Shown: positions 27,644-37,958, counted from the stretch's first letter. The stretch is 64,000 bases of DNA from Marilutibacter spongiae (GCF_014145325.1 NZ_JACHTF010000003.1:1-64000), one strand, 5' to 3'. Numbers and translations are program-made. Notes: generated by a model from the sequence alone, not told the origin.

Positions 27644-29926
27644 GTGTTGAATCCATCGCAGGTGACGCGCAGCGAACCGTTGCGTGTGTTGGAGGAAATC
27701 AAGCGCCAGGCCCTCGAACAGCTGGGCAGCCTGCCCGATGCGCTGTATCCCGGGGTCGAGCAGGCGCTGGCCATGGCCCTGCAATCGGGCGACGTCGGCC
27801 CCGGCCATTTCGAGGACCAGACCTGCCTGCGCATGCTCAGGCAGCAGAACGCCTCGCTGGTGATGCGCTATCGCCAGCAACTCGCCAAGGGCTTCGACGA
27901 CTTCCGTGGCCTGCGCGTGCGCGCACGCGGCGACCTGCCGCTGGGCCTGATCGACGACCAGCACCTGGCCTACCACCTGGATGGCCAGCGCATGGCCGAA
28001 AGCCTGCAGGGACGCTTCGACGAGCCGCTGCAGGCCATGCACGGCCGGCTGCAGGAGATGACCGCGTCGCTGGGCATGCCCGAGGCCCCCAACCCGGTCG
28101 GGCCCGAGCGCCTGGCGGGCGCCTTCGTGGAGACCTTCCGCGAACACGAGACCACCGAGACCGTGCGCAGCCTGCTGTTCCGGCTGTACGAGGCGGAGCT
28201 CGGGCGTCGCCTGGGCGATTTCTACGGGCGTGCCAACGCCCTGCTGGCCGCCACCGGTTACGGTGCCGCGGCGCGCGGTCCGCGGCCCGTGCAGGGCCGG
28301 CCGGGGCCTGCCCCCGCGCGGCAGGACTACATTCACGACACGGTGGACGCCGTGCCCTATCGAGGACCGACAGGCGTGGAAAATGGGATGGATACCCGCG
28401 GCTACCCGGGCGGCGGCGCGGCAATGGCCGGCGCCGACGCAGGCAGCATGCCCGATGCCGACCTGAACGACCTGCGATCCATGCTGCGCATGTGGCGGCA
28501 GGGCTCGCTCGCCGGCATGGAGAGCCCGGTCCCGGCGGGCGCCGGCCGGGGCTCCGCGACGCGTGCCGAAGCGCCGCGCGACCGCGGCATGGGCAATCCG
28601 CGGCGCGAACTGCGCATCGACGAAATGCTCAGCGTGGTCAGCCTGCTCCAGCCCGAACCGTCCGACACCTTCGCGCGCGCGCTGGCCGGTCCCGGCCGCC
28701 TGGGCGAGGCGATCCGCGACCATCTCTGCGACGGCGCGCGCCGGATCGGCGTCGACCCGGAGCAGACCCGTTTCAGCGCCGACGAGGAAGACGCCATCGA
28801 CCTGGTGGCGCTGCTGTTCGACTCGCTGTTCCGCACCAACTCGCTGCAGGACCGTGCCCGCCGCCTCTACGGGCGCCTGGTGCTCCCGTACGTCAAGGTC
28901 GCGCTGACCGACGAGGGCCTGTTCGTCGAACGCGAACACCCGGCCCGCAAGCTGCTCGATGCGATCACCGAGGCCTGCGAAGGCAACCAGGGCACGACGC
29001 CGCAGGAGAAGGAACTGCTCGAGCGCGCCGCCTCCGTCTCGCAGCGGGTCGTGGCCGAGTACAACGAGGACGTGGCGGTGTTCGAGCTGGCCCATGCCGA
29101 GCTCGATGCCCTGCTGGGCCAGCACCGCAAGCGCAGCAGTCTGCAGGAAGACCGACTGGTGAAGGCCACGCTCGGCCGCGAGCGCCTGGACAAGGCGCGC
29201 GAAACGGCCGACGAGGCGCTTACCGATCGCCTGCGCAGCACCCGGCTGACCCAAGCCGTCGCCGATTTCCTGGCGATGCCCTGGCGCCACCACATCGTCC
29301 AGACCCAATTGCGCGACGAGGACGGCAGCAAGCGCGAGGAAGCCATGATGCTCGGCGACGCGCTGCTCAAGGCCGATCGCCTGGCGGCCGAGAACCGCGG
29401 TCGCGAGCTGGCCGACCACCTGCTGGCGATCGAGCCGCTGGTCCTGCGCTGCCTGGGCAGTTCCGGCCTGGACGAGAGCGCGGCCCAGCACGGCCTGGCC
29501 GGCCTGGTCCGGGCCCTTGCGACCCCGGATGGCCCGCGCCGCGCGCAGACCGCGCAACCGCTCGCCGGTGGCGACACGGTCGAGAGCGTCGAGGAGCGCA
29601 AGCTGTGGCTGGCCGGCGGAACGGCCTCGCTCGGCCACGATCCCGAGGCCGCCGGTCGCATGCGTGGCCTGCAGTCGGGCGACTGGGTCCGGCTGACCGA
29701 CGTGCATGGCGACATCGTGTCGGCCAAGGTGGCCTGGAAGAGCCCCATGACGTCGCGCTTCCTGCTGGTCAACCGGCGCGGCCTGCGCGTGCTCGTGGCC
29801 TCGGCCGAGGAATTGGCGGTGATGGAGCAGGACGGACGCCTGGTCGTAGGCTCGGAGCGTTCGGCGTTCGACGAAGCCATGCGGCGCGTCCGCGAGCGCA
29901 TCGACAGCGCCTCGGTCGCCGACTGA
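27644..29926 (+). CDS. DUF1631 family protein
   Basis: A 760-residue cytoplasmic protein matching the DUF1631 family of Gammaproteobacteria, sometimes mis-named thymidine phosphorylase. It is largely helical: acidic/basic charged repeats, LLEQHRKRSS-type linkers, and a Gly/Ala/Pro-rich low-complexity part at about residues 215-310. A C-terminal globular part (about 660-730) reads SGDWVRLTDVHGDIVSAKVAWKS with SRFLLVNRRG, resembling a PilZ-like barrel, although I do not see the RxxxR and [D/N]xSxxG c-di-GMP motifs clearly. The start is uncertain; GTG at 27644 follows GGGGG and lies in the promoter-proximal half of the open frame. Confidence 0.8.
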   Translation: MLNPSQVTRSEPLRVLEEIKRQALEQLGSLPDALYPGVEQALAMALQSGDVGPGHFEDQTCLRMLRQQNASLVMRYRQQLAKGFDDFRGLRVRARGDLPLGLIDDQHLAYHLDGQRMAESLQGRFDEPLQAMHGRLQEMTASLGMPEAPNPVGPERLAGAFVETFREHETTETVRSLLFRLYEAELGRRLGDFYGRANALLAATGYGAAARGPRPVQGRPGPAPARQDYIHDTVDAVPYRGPTGVENGMDTRGYPGGGAAMAGADAGSMPDADLNDLRSMLRMWRQGSLAGMESPVPAGAGRGSATRAEAPRDRGMGNPRRELRIDEMLSVVSLLQPEPSDTFARALAGPGRLGEAIRDHLCDGARRIGVDPEQTRFSADEEDAIDLVALLFDSLFRTNSLQDRARRLYGRLVLPYVKVALTDEGLFVEREHPARKLLDAITEACEGNQGTTPQEKELLERAASVSQRVVAEYNEDVAVFELAHAELDALLGQHRKRSSLQEDRLVKATLGRERLDKARETADEALTDRLRSTRLTQAVADFLAMPWRHHIVQTQLRDEDGSKREEAMMLGDALLKADRLAAENRGRELADHLLAIEPLVLRCLGSSGLDESAAQHGLAGLVRALATPDGPRRAQTAQPLAGGDTVESVEERKLWLAGGTASLGHDPEAAGRMRGLQSGDWVRLTDVHGDIVSAKVAWKSPMTSRFLLVNRRGLRVLVASAEELAVMEQDGRLVVGSERSAFDEAMRRVRERIDSASVAD

Positions 29927-30094
29927 TCCTTCGCGTCGCCGCGTTCGCGGCGATGCCCCTGTCGGCTGCCAGCGCAGCCTTGCCCCGTCCACCCCGGCCC
30001 CTGGCGGAGACCGCCGGCCCCGGCCGTCGCGTGCATGCGGGGCATTGGTTACGATGCCGGGAGTCCGGGGCCCGGCCCCACGCGGAGTGACGGT

Positions 30095-31210
30095 ATGGCG
30101 GAAGACACGGAGAGTGCGACGATCGGGGTGCTGCGCGAGCGGGCCGAAGGCGAGCGACGCGTGGCGATGACCCCGGAAACCTGCCGGAAGTTCGTCGCCG
30201 CGGGTGCGCGGGTCCTGCTCGAACGTGGCGCGGGCCTGGGGGCCGCGTTCCCCGACGAGGCCTATGCCGAAGCCGGCGCGCGACTCGAGGACGATCCCGC
30301 GTCCGTGCTGGCGGTCGCCGATGTCCTGCTATGCGTGCAACCGCCGCCGGCCGAGGCCTTGCGCGGCATGCGTCCCGGCGCCTCGCTGGTGGGCCTGCTG
30401 GCGCCGCAGGCCGACGCTGCCCGCGGCGAGGCGATCCGCGCGCGTGGGCTGCTGGCCTTCCCGCTGGAACGCCTGCCGCGCACGACGCGTGCGCAGGCGA
30501 TGGACGTGCTGAGCTCGCAGGCGGGCATGGCCGGCTACAAGGCCGTGCTGATCGCCGCCCAGCTGGCCCCACGCTTCTTTCCCATGCTCACCACGGCCGC
30601 GGGCACCATCCGCCCCTCGAAGGTCCTGGTGGTCGGCGCCGGCGTGGCCGGCCTGCAGGCGATCGCGACGGCCAAGCGCCTGGGCGCGCAGGTCGAAGGC
30701 TTCGACGTGCGGCCGGAAACGCGCGAGCAGATCGAGTCGCTCGGCGGACGCTTCCTCGACCTGGGCGTCAGCGCCGCGGGCGAGGGTGGTTACGCGCGGG
30801 CGCTCAGCGACGAGGAGCGCGCCGAACAACAGCGCCGCCTGGGCGAGCACCTGCGTGGCGTGGACGTGGTCGTGTGCACGGCCGCGGTGCCCGGGCGCCC
30901 CGCGCCGAAGATCATCAGCACGGCGATGGTGTCGGGGATGAAGCCTGGCAGCGTGATCGTCGACCTGGCCGCGGAGACCGGGGGCAACTGCGAATCGACG
31001 CGACCGGGCGAGACGGTCGAAGTCGGCGGCGTCGCCATCGATGGCCCGCTGAACCTGGCCAGCCGCGGCGCGGTCCATGCCAGTGAGATGTACGCGCGCA
31101 ACCTCTACAACTTCACCCGGCTGTTCCTGGAAGCGGGCGCCATCGCCCACGACTGGAACGACGAACTGCTGGCCCGGACCGTCTGGCCGGAGCGCGAAGC
31201 CGCCGAGTAG
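30095..31210 (+). CDS. pntAa: NAD(P) transhydrogenase subunit alpha, part 1 (NAD-binding domain I)
   Basis: A 371-residue NAD(H)-binding subunit of the three-gene (PntAa/PntAb/PntB) proton-translocating transhydrogenase. Features: IGVLRERAEGERRVAMTPETC at the N-terminus (alanine dehydrogenase/PNT N domain), and VLVVGAGVAGLQAIATAKRLGAQVEGFDVRPETREQ with the nucleotide-binding Gly motif. The loop with ALSDEERAEQQRRLGEHL is typical of PNT, and YARNLYNFTRL lies near the end. The start is the ATG at 30095 with GGAGTGACGG upstream. The partner genes lie 1.7 kb downstream, past three opposite-strand genes. Confidence 0.95.
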   Translation: MAEDTESATIGVLRERAEGERRVAMTPETCRKFVAAGARVLLERGAGLGAAFPDEAYAEAGARLEDDPASVLAVADVLLCVQPPPAEALRGMRPGASLVGLLAPQADAARGEAIRARGLLAFPLERLPRTTRAQAMDVLSSQAGMAGYKAVLIAAQLAPRFFPMLTTAAGTIRPSKVLVVGAGVAGLQAIATAKRLGAQVEGFDVRPETREQIESLGGRFLDLGVSAAGEGGYARALSDEERAEQQRRLGEHLRGVDVVVCTAAVPGRPAPKIISTAMVSGMKPGSVIVDLAAETGGNCESTRPGETVEVGGVAIDGPLNLASRGAVHASEMYARNLYNFTRLFLEAGAIAHDWNDELLARTVWPEREAAE

Positions 31211-31281
31211 GCCTGAGCCGGGCGGCGGGCGCGGGTGGGATCGGGCCCGCGTCCGCGTCCCAGACAGACTGCGTGGCGCCG

Positions 31282-31755
31282 TCAGTCCGTGTCCTTGCCG
31301 CGTTGCTCGCGGATCCACGCGTCGCGCTGCCCGGGGCTCATCGCCCGCCACTTCGCCTTCAACGCGCCGCGTTCCTCGGGCGTCATCGAACGCATGGTCT
31401 CGAACAGGGCGCGCGTCTGCCGGCGCTGCTCGGGACTCATGTCTTCCCAGCGATGGCGGCCGTGGCGCGCGCGGTTGCGCTGTTCGGGGCTGAGCTCCTG
31501 CCAGCGGCGGGCGCGCTCGAGCATGCGCTCGCGCTCGGCCGGCTCGTTGTTCCAGCGTTCCCGGATGGGTGCGATCAGCATCTCGCGCTGCGCGTCGGTC
31601 AAGGCCTCCCAGGTGGGCGGCGGCGGGCCCTGGGGCGGTGCAGGCGGAGGCGGCGCGCCGAGCGCCGCCGTGGACAGGCCCAGCGCCAGCAGCAGCGCGA
31701 ACAGGCGGGGGAGGGCACGATGACGCGATGGCGTGGTTTGGGGAATGGCGTGCAT
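31282..31755 (-). CDS. Exported DUF3106 domain protein
   Basis: A 157-residue protein with a signal peptide (ALPRLFALLLALGLSTAALG), a Pro-rich stretch and a helical C-terminal part of repeated motifs: RERWNNEPAERERMLERARRWQELSPEQRNRARHG and 'MSPEQRRQTRALFE', 'MTPEERGALKAKW', 'MSPGQRDAW'. The repeats resemble those of CpxP/Spy-like or DUF3106 proteins, which probably act as periplasmic chaperones or sensors. It starts 1 nt after the anti-sigma stop and is the last gene of the sigma cassette. Confidence 0.85.
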   Translation of the reverse strand: MHAIPQTTPSRHRALPRLFALLLALGLSTAALGAPPPPAPPQGPPPPTWEALTDAQREMLIAPIRERWNNEPAERERMLERARRWQELSPEQRNRARHGRHRWEDMSPEQRRQTRALFETMRSMTPEERGALKAKWRAMSPGQRDAWIREQRGKDTD

Positions 31756-31756
31756 G

Positions 31757-32194
31757 TCAGCGTTCCAGGATGGCGGGCAGGGCTTCGTCGTTGGCGGCGA
31801 GCCAGAGGTACAGGTCGGGATCTTCGTCGAGCGGATTGAGCACCACCTCGTCCTCGGCGGCCTCCAGCGCGGACACCAGGCCGGCATCGCCGGTCGGTGC
31901 GACGCCGTCTGTCGACGCCGAGAGGGCGGGGGCAGGCGTCGTCGAAGACGGTGGCGACTGCAGCCAGGCGATGCCGAGCGCGCAGGCGAACACCGCCGCC
32001 AGCGCACCGCCCATCATCCAGCCCGGCCTCGCATGGGGCCGGGGCAGGAAGACCTCGTGGCGGTCGCGGCGCAGTCGCGACAGCGTGCGCGGTTTCAGGC
32101 GGGCCAGGCCCTCGGCGTGGAGCGCACGCATGGCCTGGTCGAAATCGGCGCCCGACCGTGCGTCGGCCGGCGGGGTGTCGTGGGGGGCGTTCAT
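31757..32194 (-). CDS. Membrane-anchored probable anti-sigma factor (DUF3619-like arrangement)
   Basis: A 145-residue protein. A hydrophilic, basic N-terminal part (about 1-55), a membrane helix at about 58-78 (GWMMGGALAAVFACALGIAWL) and an acidic periplasmic tail ending in LYLWLAANDEALPAILE. This layout, plus its ATGA overlap with the ECF sigma gene, points to an anti-sigma factor. No zinc motif is visible. The name is from context rather than from a recognised catalytic motif. Confidence 0.7.
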   Translation of the reverse strand: MNAPHDTPPADARSGADFDQAMRALHAEGLARLKPRTLSRLRRDRHEVFLPRPHARPGWMMGGALAAVFACALGIAWLQSPPSSTTPAPALSASTDGVAPTGDAGLVSALEAAEDEVVLNPLDEDPDLYLWLAANDEALPAILER

Positions 32195-32772
32195 CGCCAG
32201 TCCTCCAGTTTTCGTTGCAGTGCCTCGCGGGCACGCGATAGATGTGTCTTGACCGAGCCTTCGCTGCAGCCCATGGCCCGCGCCGTGGTGGCGACGTCGA
32301 GTTCCTCGAGCACGCGCAGCGAGAAGGCCTCGCGCTGGCGGGCGGGCAGTTCGCCCAGCGCCTCGGCCAGGCGGGCATAGCCTTCGCGCCCGTCGTGGGC
32401 GCGGGAGGGGTCCGGGCCATCGTCGGACCACTCCACCGGCGTCTCGTCCTCGTTGCGCGGCGCGGGCGACAACCAGGTCAGCCGGAACCGGCGCCGACGC
32501 TGCACGTCGATGATCCGGCGGCGCAGGATGCTCCAGAACAGGGGCGTCCATTCCGACGCCGGCCGGTCCTCGTAGGCCAGCATCTTCATCATCGCGTCCT
32601 GCACCGCGTCCAGCGCGTCCTCGCGCTGGCGCAGGCCGGTCTCGGCGAAGCGGAACGCGCGCGCGCCGATCCCCGCCAGGAAAGCCTCCAGCGTGGCCGG
32701 CAGGTCGGGCCGGACGGTCTCGTCCGGCGCCTCGTCGCCTGGGAGCGTGCGTGCGTTCACCGTGTCGAGCAT
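32191..32772 (-). CDS. ECF-type RNA polymerase sigma factor
   Basis: A 193-residue group IV sigma factor. Region 2 reads LEAFLAGIGARAFRFAETGL...DALDAVQDAMMKMLAYEDRP and WTPLFWSILRRRIIDVQRRR. Region 4 reads LPARQREAFSLRVLEELDVATTARAMGCSEGSVKTHLSRAREAL. I use the ATG at 32772. It heads a three-gene cassette with a membrane anti-sigma-like protein and a DUF3106 protein. The cassette sits on the opposite strand between pntAa and pntAb. Confidence 0.93.
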   Translation of the reverse strand: MLDTVNARTLPGDEAPDETVRPDLPATLEAFLAGIGARAFRFAETGLRQREDALDAVQDAMMKMLAYEDRPASEWTPLFWSILRRRIIDVQRRRRFRLTWLSPAPRNEDETPVEWSDDGPDPSRAHDGREGYARLAEALGELPARQREAFSLRVLEELDVATTARAMGCSEGSVKTHLSRAREALQRKLEDWR

Positions 32773-32939
32773 ACGGTTTGGCGGGTGCGCTGGGCGTGGA
32801 TGTTCACCGGGGTCCTCGGGCCCGCCGTTGCGCGGCCTTCGAGACATGGCAACGCCCGCGCGGGGCCGGGGTTGACACTGGACGCCGGGGGTTAAGGGCC
32901 GGTTATGATGCGGACGACTTCGCGCAGGGACTGGGGACG

Positions 32940-33247
32940 ATGGCTGACGGATTCATGGCGTTGTACATCTTCATGCTGGCGGCGATCGCGGGGCACGTGA
33001 TCATCTCCCGGGTCCCGGTCATCCTGCACACGCCGCTGATGTCGGGTTCGAACTTCATCCACGGCATCGTGCTGATCGGTGCGATGGTGGTGCTCGGCCA
33101 CGCCGACACGACGCTGGAGAAGGCCATCGGTTTCGCCGCGGTCCTGCTGGGCGCGGGCAACGCCGCCGGTGGCTACGTGGTCACCGAACGCATGCTCGAG
33201 ATGTTCAAGAGCTCCCGCAAGCCCGCCGACGGCAGCGGGGGCGGCGC

Positions 33248-33251
<4 letters not shown>
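32940..33251 (+). CDS. pntAb: NAD(P) transhydrogenase subunit alpha, part 2 (membrane domain IIa)
   Basis: A 103-residue integral membrane subunit with three predicted helices (MALYIFMLAAIAGHVII, FIHGIVLIGAMVVLGHA, AIGFAAVLLGAGNAAGGYVV). Together with PntB it forms the proton channel. The stop overlaps the pntB start (ATGA). A TTGACA at 32872-32877 and a TATGAT at 32904-32909 lie upstream but are not spaced as one promoter (26 bp). Some promoter must nevertheless lie in the 167-bp divergent gap. Confidence 0.94.
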
Positions 33252-34675
<1,424 letters not shown>

Positions 34676-34702
34676 AGCGGCCGCCGTCGTATCCGGCCGG
34701 CT

Positions 34703-35200
34703 TCAGGGCTGGCCCAGTGCCAGGCAGAGCTGGCCGCTGAGTTCGGTGGTGACCACGCCTTCCGGCGACTTGGTGCCGCTGACGAAGAAGTAGCCCGTCG
34801 CACCCTCGAAGCGTCCCTCGCCGTGGTCGACCTGCTGGTAGGCGGTGACCACCGCGGGACTGGTGACGCCGGTCTCGCGCATGTGCAGCGTGCCCCGCGC
34901 GGTGCGGTACTCGAAGGCGCCGCCATAGGAAATGAAGCCCGGCGAGGTGGCCGGTCCGGCGGCCGCGCTGTCGGCATTGAAATGCGTGGTGCCGACCAGG
35001 CCGTGGTTGCCCTCGACCTCGCCGAGGAAGCATGACGCCAGGCCGGGATTGCAGCCCTCGGTCGAGGCGAGTTCGACCAGGTCGGCATGGATCTGCTTGC
35101 AGCGCGGCGGGCCCTCGGTCCCGGGCGTCGTCGCGCCGGCAAGCAGGGGGATCGTGGCCAGCACGAGGCAGCCAAGGCGGAGGCGGGTCTGGACGCTCAT
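34703..35200 (-). CDS. Small secreted protein of unknown function
   Basis: A 165-residue protein with a signal peptide (MSVQTRLRLGCLVLATIPLLAGA) and a beta-rich mature part with four cysteines (RCKQIHADL, EGCNPG, ASCFLGEV, QLCLAL). It contains FEYRTARGTLHMRETGV and FEGATGYFFVSGT, a pattern reminiscent of allene-oxide-cyclase/dirigent-like barrels ('G.G.F.GATG.F...G'). I cannot name a family with confidence. It is divergent from the MocR gene. Confidence 0.7.
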   Translation of the reverse strand: MSVQTRLRLGCLVLATIPLLAGATTPGTEGPPRCKQIHADLVELASTEGCNPGLASCFLGEVEGNHGLVGTTHFNADSAAAGPATSPGFISYGGAFEYRTARGTLHMRETGVTSPAVVTAYQQVDHGEGRFEGATGYFFVSGTKSPEGVVTTELSGQLCLALGQP

Positions 35201-35287
35201 TCGCGGTTCTCCTTGCGGTGGGTGGGGGAGGCGCGGCGGCGGGAGGCGACTCCGCTGCCGGATGGCCCTGATCCTCGGCTGCCTGAG

Positions 35288-35329
35288 TGGTACTGAAAAG
35301 ATCCGGAATACGTGCTATTGATAGGTCCA
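35288..35329 (+). promoter_or_regulatory. Candidate MocR autoregulatory site
   Basis: TGGTACT (35288-35294) and AGGTCCA (35323-35329) are imperfect inverted repeats (5 of 7) in an AT-richer patch of the divergent gap, with a possible -10 TATTGA at 35317. This layout resembles MocR/PdxR operators and argues against a translation start at 35312. Confidence 0.35.
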
Positions 35330-35365
35330 ATCTCCGCCGCGGGGCGTCCGGCCCCTGGGGTGCCC

Positions 35366-36847
35366 GTGCTGCTCCACCTGCCGCTCGATGGACAAGGACC
35401 GCTGCACGCGCAGCTGACGCGCGCGTTACGCACGGCGATGATCGAGGGGCGACTGGCCGAGGGCGAACGCCTGCCTGCCACGCGCCTGTTGGCAAGGGAG
35501 CTGGGCCTGTCGCGGAATACGGTCCTGGAAGCCTACGAACAACTGCAGGCCGAGGGCTGCGTCCAGGCGCGCGTCGGGGCCGGCAGTTTCGTCGCTCCCG
35601 GCGTGGTCCATGCGAACGCGGCCGCGCCCGCGGTTGCGCCGGGAACGCACGGGGCGGCGGAAGCCTCGCCCGCGCCCAGCGCCTTCGCCGAGCGCGCCCG
35701 CCGCTTCCACGATCACGGCGCGATCCCCGGACGCACCGTGCCGGGCACGCGGTACGCCTTCCAGTACGGCGTGCCGATGGCCAATCCGACCCTGACCAGC
35801 GACTGGGCGCGGGCGCTGTCGCGCGCGGCCCGCCGTGCGCCGCCCGCCTATCCGCACGTGCTGGGCCTGCCTGCCCTGCGCGAGGCGATCTGCGGTTACC
35901 TCTCGCGCCGGCGCGGCGTGCAGGTGGCGCCGGAGGACGTGCTGGTGGTCAACGGCACGCAGCAGGCGATCGCCCTGGCGGCGCGTGTGCTGGTCGATCC
36001 GGGCGCGGCCGCCCTGGTCGAGGAGCCGCAGTATTTCGCCATTCGCGAAGTGCTCCAGATCCATGGCGCGGCGCTGCGTTCGGCGCCCGTCGACGCCGCC
36101 GGACTGGTCGTGGACGCGCTACCGGTTCCCGCGCCGCGGCTGTTGTGCGTGACCCCCTCGCACCAGTTCCCGACCGGTGCGCTGATGTCGCTCGAGCGCC
36201 GCCGACAACTGCTGGACTTCGCCCGCCGCCACGGCAGCTGGATCTTCGAGGACGACTACGACGGCGAGTTCCGCTACGACGCGCGCCCGCTGGCGGCGCT
36301 GCGTTCGCTCGATCGCGACGACCGCGTGATCTACGTGGGCAGTTTCTCCAAGCTGATGTTCCCGGCCCTGCGCCTGGGCTACCTGGTCATGCCGCGCGCG
36401 CTGGCGCGCGATTTCGCCAATGCCAAGTGGGCGGACGATTTCGGGTCCCCGGCGATCGAGCAGTGGGCGCTGGCGGATTTCATCGCCGACGGCGGCTTCG
36501 AGCGCCACCTGCGACGCACCGCGAAGGCCCTGCGCCAGCGCCGCGACGCGTTGCTGGCGGCCTTGCACCGGCGCCTCGGCGGTCGACTGGAAATCGCCGA
36601 CTCCAATGCCGGGATGCACCTGGTCGCCTGGTTGCGCGATGCCGATCATGCCGGTTGCCAGGCGCTCATCGACCATGCGGCACGGCGTGGCCTGGGCCTG
36701 CATCCGATCGCACCGTTCTACCTGGCGCCGCCCCCGCGACCGGGCCTGCTGATGGGCTTCGCCGGCATGCCACTCAAGGACATCGCGCCCGCGGTTGCGT
36801 TGCTGGGCCAGTGCATGGACGAGATGCTGCCCGCACCGCCTGGCTGA
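35366..36847 (+). CDS. MocR/PdxR family transcriptional regulator with aminotransferase-like domain
   Basis: A protein of about 493 residues: an N-terminal GntR-type winged helix (LHAQLTRALRTAMIEGRLAEGERLPATRLLARELGLSRNTVLEAYEQLQAEG) fused to a fold-type I aminotransferase-like domain that binds PLP. The PLP-lysine block is SFSKLMFPALRLGYLV, and the DYDGEFRYD and THQ..TG blocks are present in family form. The open frame reaches 35312; I prefer the GTG at 35366 because it gives the usual MLLHLPLD start and leaves the operator patch free (35360 is an alternative). Such regulators control vitamin B6, GABA or other amine genes; the target here is unclear. Confidence 0.9.
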   Translation: MLLHLPLDGQGPLHAQLTRALRTAMIEGRLAEGERLPATRLLARELGLSRNTVLEAYEQLQAEGCVQARVGAGSFVAPGVVHANAAAPAVAPGTHGAAEASPAPSAFAERARRFHDHGAIPGRTVPGTRYAFQYGVPMANPTLTSDWARALSRAARRAPPAYPHVLGLPALREAICGYLSRRRGVQVAPEDVLVVNGTQQAIALAARVLVDPGAAALVEEPQYFAIREVLQIHGAALRSAPVDAAGLVVDALPVPAPRLLCVTPSHQFPTGALMSLERRRQLLDFARRHGSWIFEDDYDGEFRYDARPLAALRSLDRDDRVIYVGSFSKLMFPALRLGYLVMPRALARDFANAKWADDFGSPAIEQWALADFIADGGFERHLRRTAKALRQRRDALLAALHRRLGGRLEIADSNAGMHLVAWLRDADHAGCQALIDHAARRGLGLHPIAPFYLAPPPRPGLLMGFAGMPLKDIAPAVALLGQCMDEMLPAPPG

Positions 36848-36850
36848 GTT

Positions 36851-37285
36851 TCAGCGCGAGGCGAGGAAAGCCAGCAGCAGGCCAAGGGCCATCAGCGACC
36901 AGTCCAGCGGATCGTTGGCCAGCGTGGCCATGAACCAGGCATGGTGGACGCCCAGCTTCAGCGACGAGGCAAAGGGCGTGAGGCCCATCTGGCTGCCGAT
37001 ATGCCCGGCGATGATGCCCCACTGCGCGAGGACGGCGACCGCGGCGGTCGCCGTCGCGGCCAGTGCGCCGCGCGCGATGCCGCCACGCCAGCCGCCGAAA
37101 CGCAGCACCCAGGCCACGTCCAGGGCCGCGACCAGCGCCATCCAGGCATGCTGTCGTTCCGTGTAAAGCGAGAGCAGCACCCACATCACCACCAGTACCG
37201 TCAGGCTGAGGGCCAGCAACAGCCAGGCCGCCGGGCGGACTCGGCGGACGGGCGTGGCGGGGGCGGGCGGAGCGGGGGACGGCAT
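36851..37285 (-). CDS. Four-helix membrane protein of unknown function
   Basis: A 144-residue inner-membrane protein with four hydrophobic segments (AAWLLLALSLTVLVVMWVLL; AWMALVAALDVAWVLRF; AALAATATAAVAVLAQWGIIAG; WSLMALGLLLAFLA) and a short Pro-rich N-terminus. I do not recognise a family. It converges with the MocR gene, 3 nt apart, and diverges from sufT. Confidence 0.75.
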   Translation of the reverse strand: MPSPAPPAPATPVRRVRPAAWLLLALSLTVLVVMWVLLSLYTERQHAWMALVAALDVAWVLRFGGWRGGIARGALAATATAAVAVLAQWGIIAGHIGSQMGLTPFASSLKLGVHHAWFMATLANDPLDWSLMALGLLLAFLASR

Positions 37286-37397
37286 GGGCGGTGGCGGGAC
37301 GCGAATAGCCCGACAGCATACCGGAGCGGGCACGCCCGGGGCCCCGCCGGTAGAATCGGGGGCTTGCCTCCCGGCACGCCACCCCAATCTCACCGGT

Positions 37398-37958
37398 ATG
37401 TATTCCAGATCCAGCGAACCCGTCCGCCTCGAACGCGATTGCGCGGCCGTCCTCGTCCCCCAGGGCGAGCACGTCAACCTGCCCGCCGGCAGCATCGGCT
37501 ACATCACCCAGGCGCTGGGTGGCAGCTATACGGTGTTCATCGAGGGCAACCTGTTCCGAATCGCGGGCAAGGACGCCGATGCGCTCGGCAAGGAGCCGCC
37601 CGAGCCGCTGGAGCTGCCCGACGACGCCGACGACGAGGCCGTCGAACAGATGGTCTGGCGGCAGTTGCGGACCTGCTTCGATCCGGAGATCCCGATCAAC
37701 GTGGTCGACCTGGGGCTGATCTACGAGGCCAACGTGAAGCCCGCCGGCGATACCGGCGCCGGCGGTCGCCTCGTCGAAGTCCGCATGACCCTGACCGCGC
37801 CGGCATGCGGCATGGGCGACATCCTCGTCGACGACGTGCGCAGCAAGCTCGAGATGATCCCGACCGTGGTCGAGGCCGACGTCGAACTGGTCTTCGACCC
37901 GCCCTGGGGCCGCCACATGATGTCCGAGGCGGCGCGGCTCGAGACCGGCATGCTCTGA
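37398..37958 (+). CDS. sufT: Probable Fe-S cluster assembly protein SufT (MIP18/DUF59 family)
   Basis: A 186-residue protein. The N-terminal extension (about 1-80: RDCAAVLVPQGEHVNLPAGS, YITQALGGSYTVFIEGNLFRI) is typical of long SufT. The C-terminal MIP18 domain has LRTCFDPEIPINVVDLGLIY, MTLTAPACGMGDIL with the conserved Cys, and VFDPPWGRHMMS. SufT acts in Fe-S protein maturation. Start at ATG 37398. A -10-like TAGAAT is at 37351-37356. No suf cluster lies next to it here. Confidence 0.92.
   Translation: MYSRSSEPVRLERDCAAVLVPQGEHVNLPAGSIGYITQALGGSYTVFIEGNLFRIAGKDADALGKEPPEPLELPDDADDEAVEQMVWRQLRTCFDPEIPINVVDLGLIYEANVKPAGDTGAGGRLVEVRMTLTAPACGMGDILVDDVRSKLEMIPTVVEADVELVFDPPWGRHMMSEAARLETGML

Noticed and set aside
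27638-29992. 784-residue reverse-strand frame
   Set aside because: Antisense to the DUF1631 gene; no motif.
32872-32909. TTGACA and TATGAT as one sigma-70 promoter for pntAb
   Set aside because: The spacing is 26 bp, far from the usual 16-18, so they cannot be one standard promoter.
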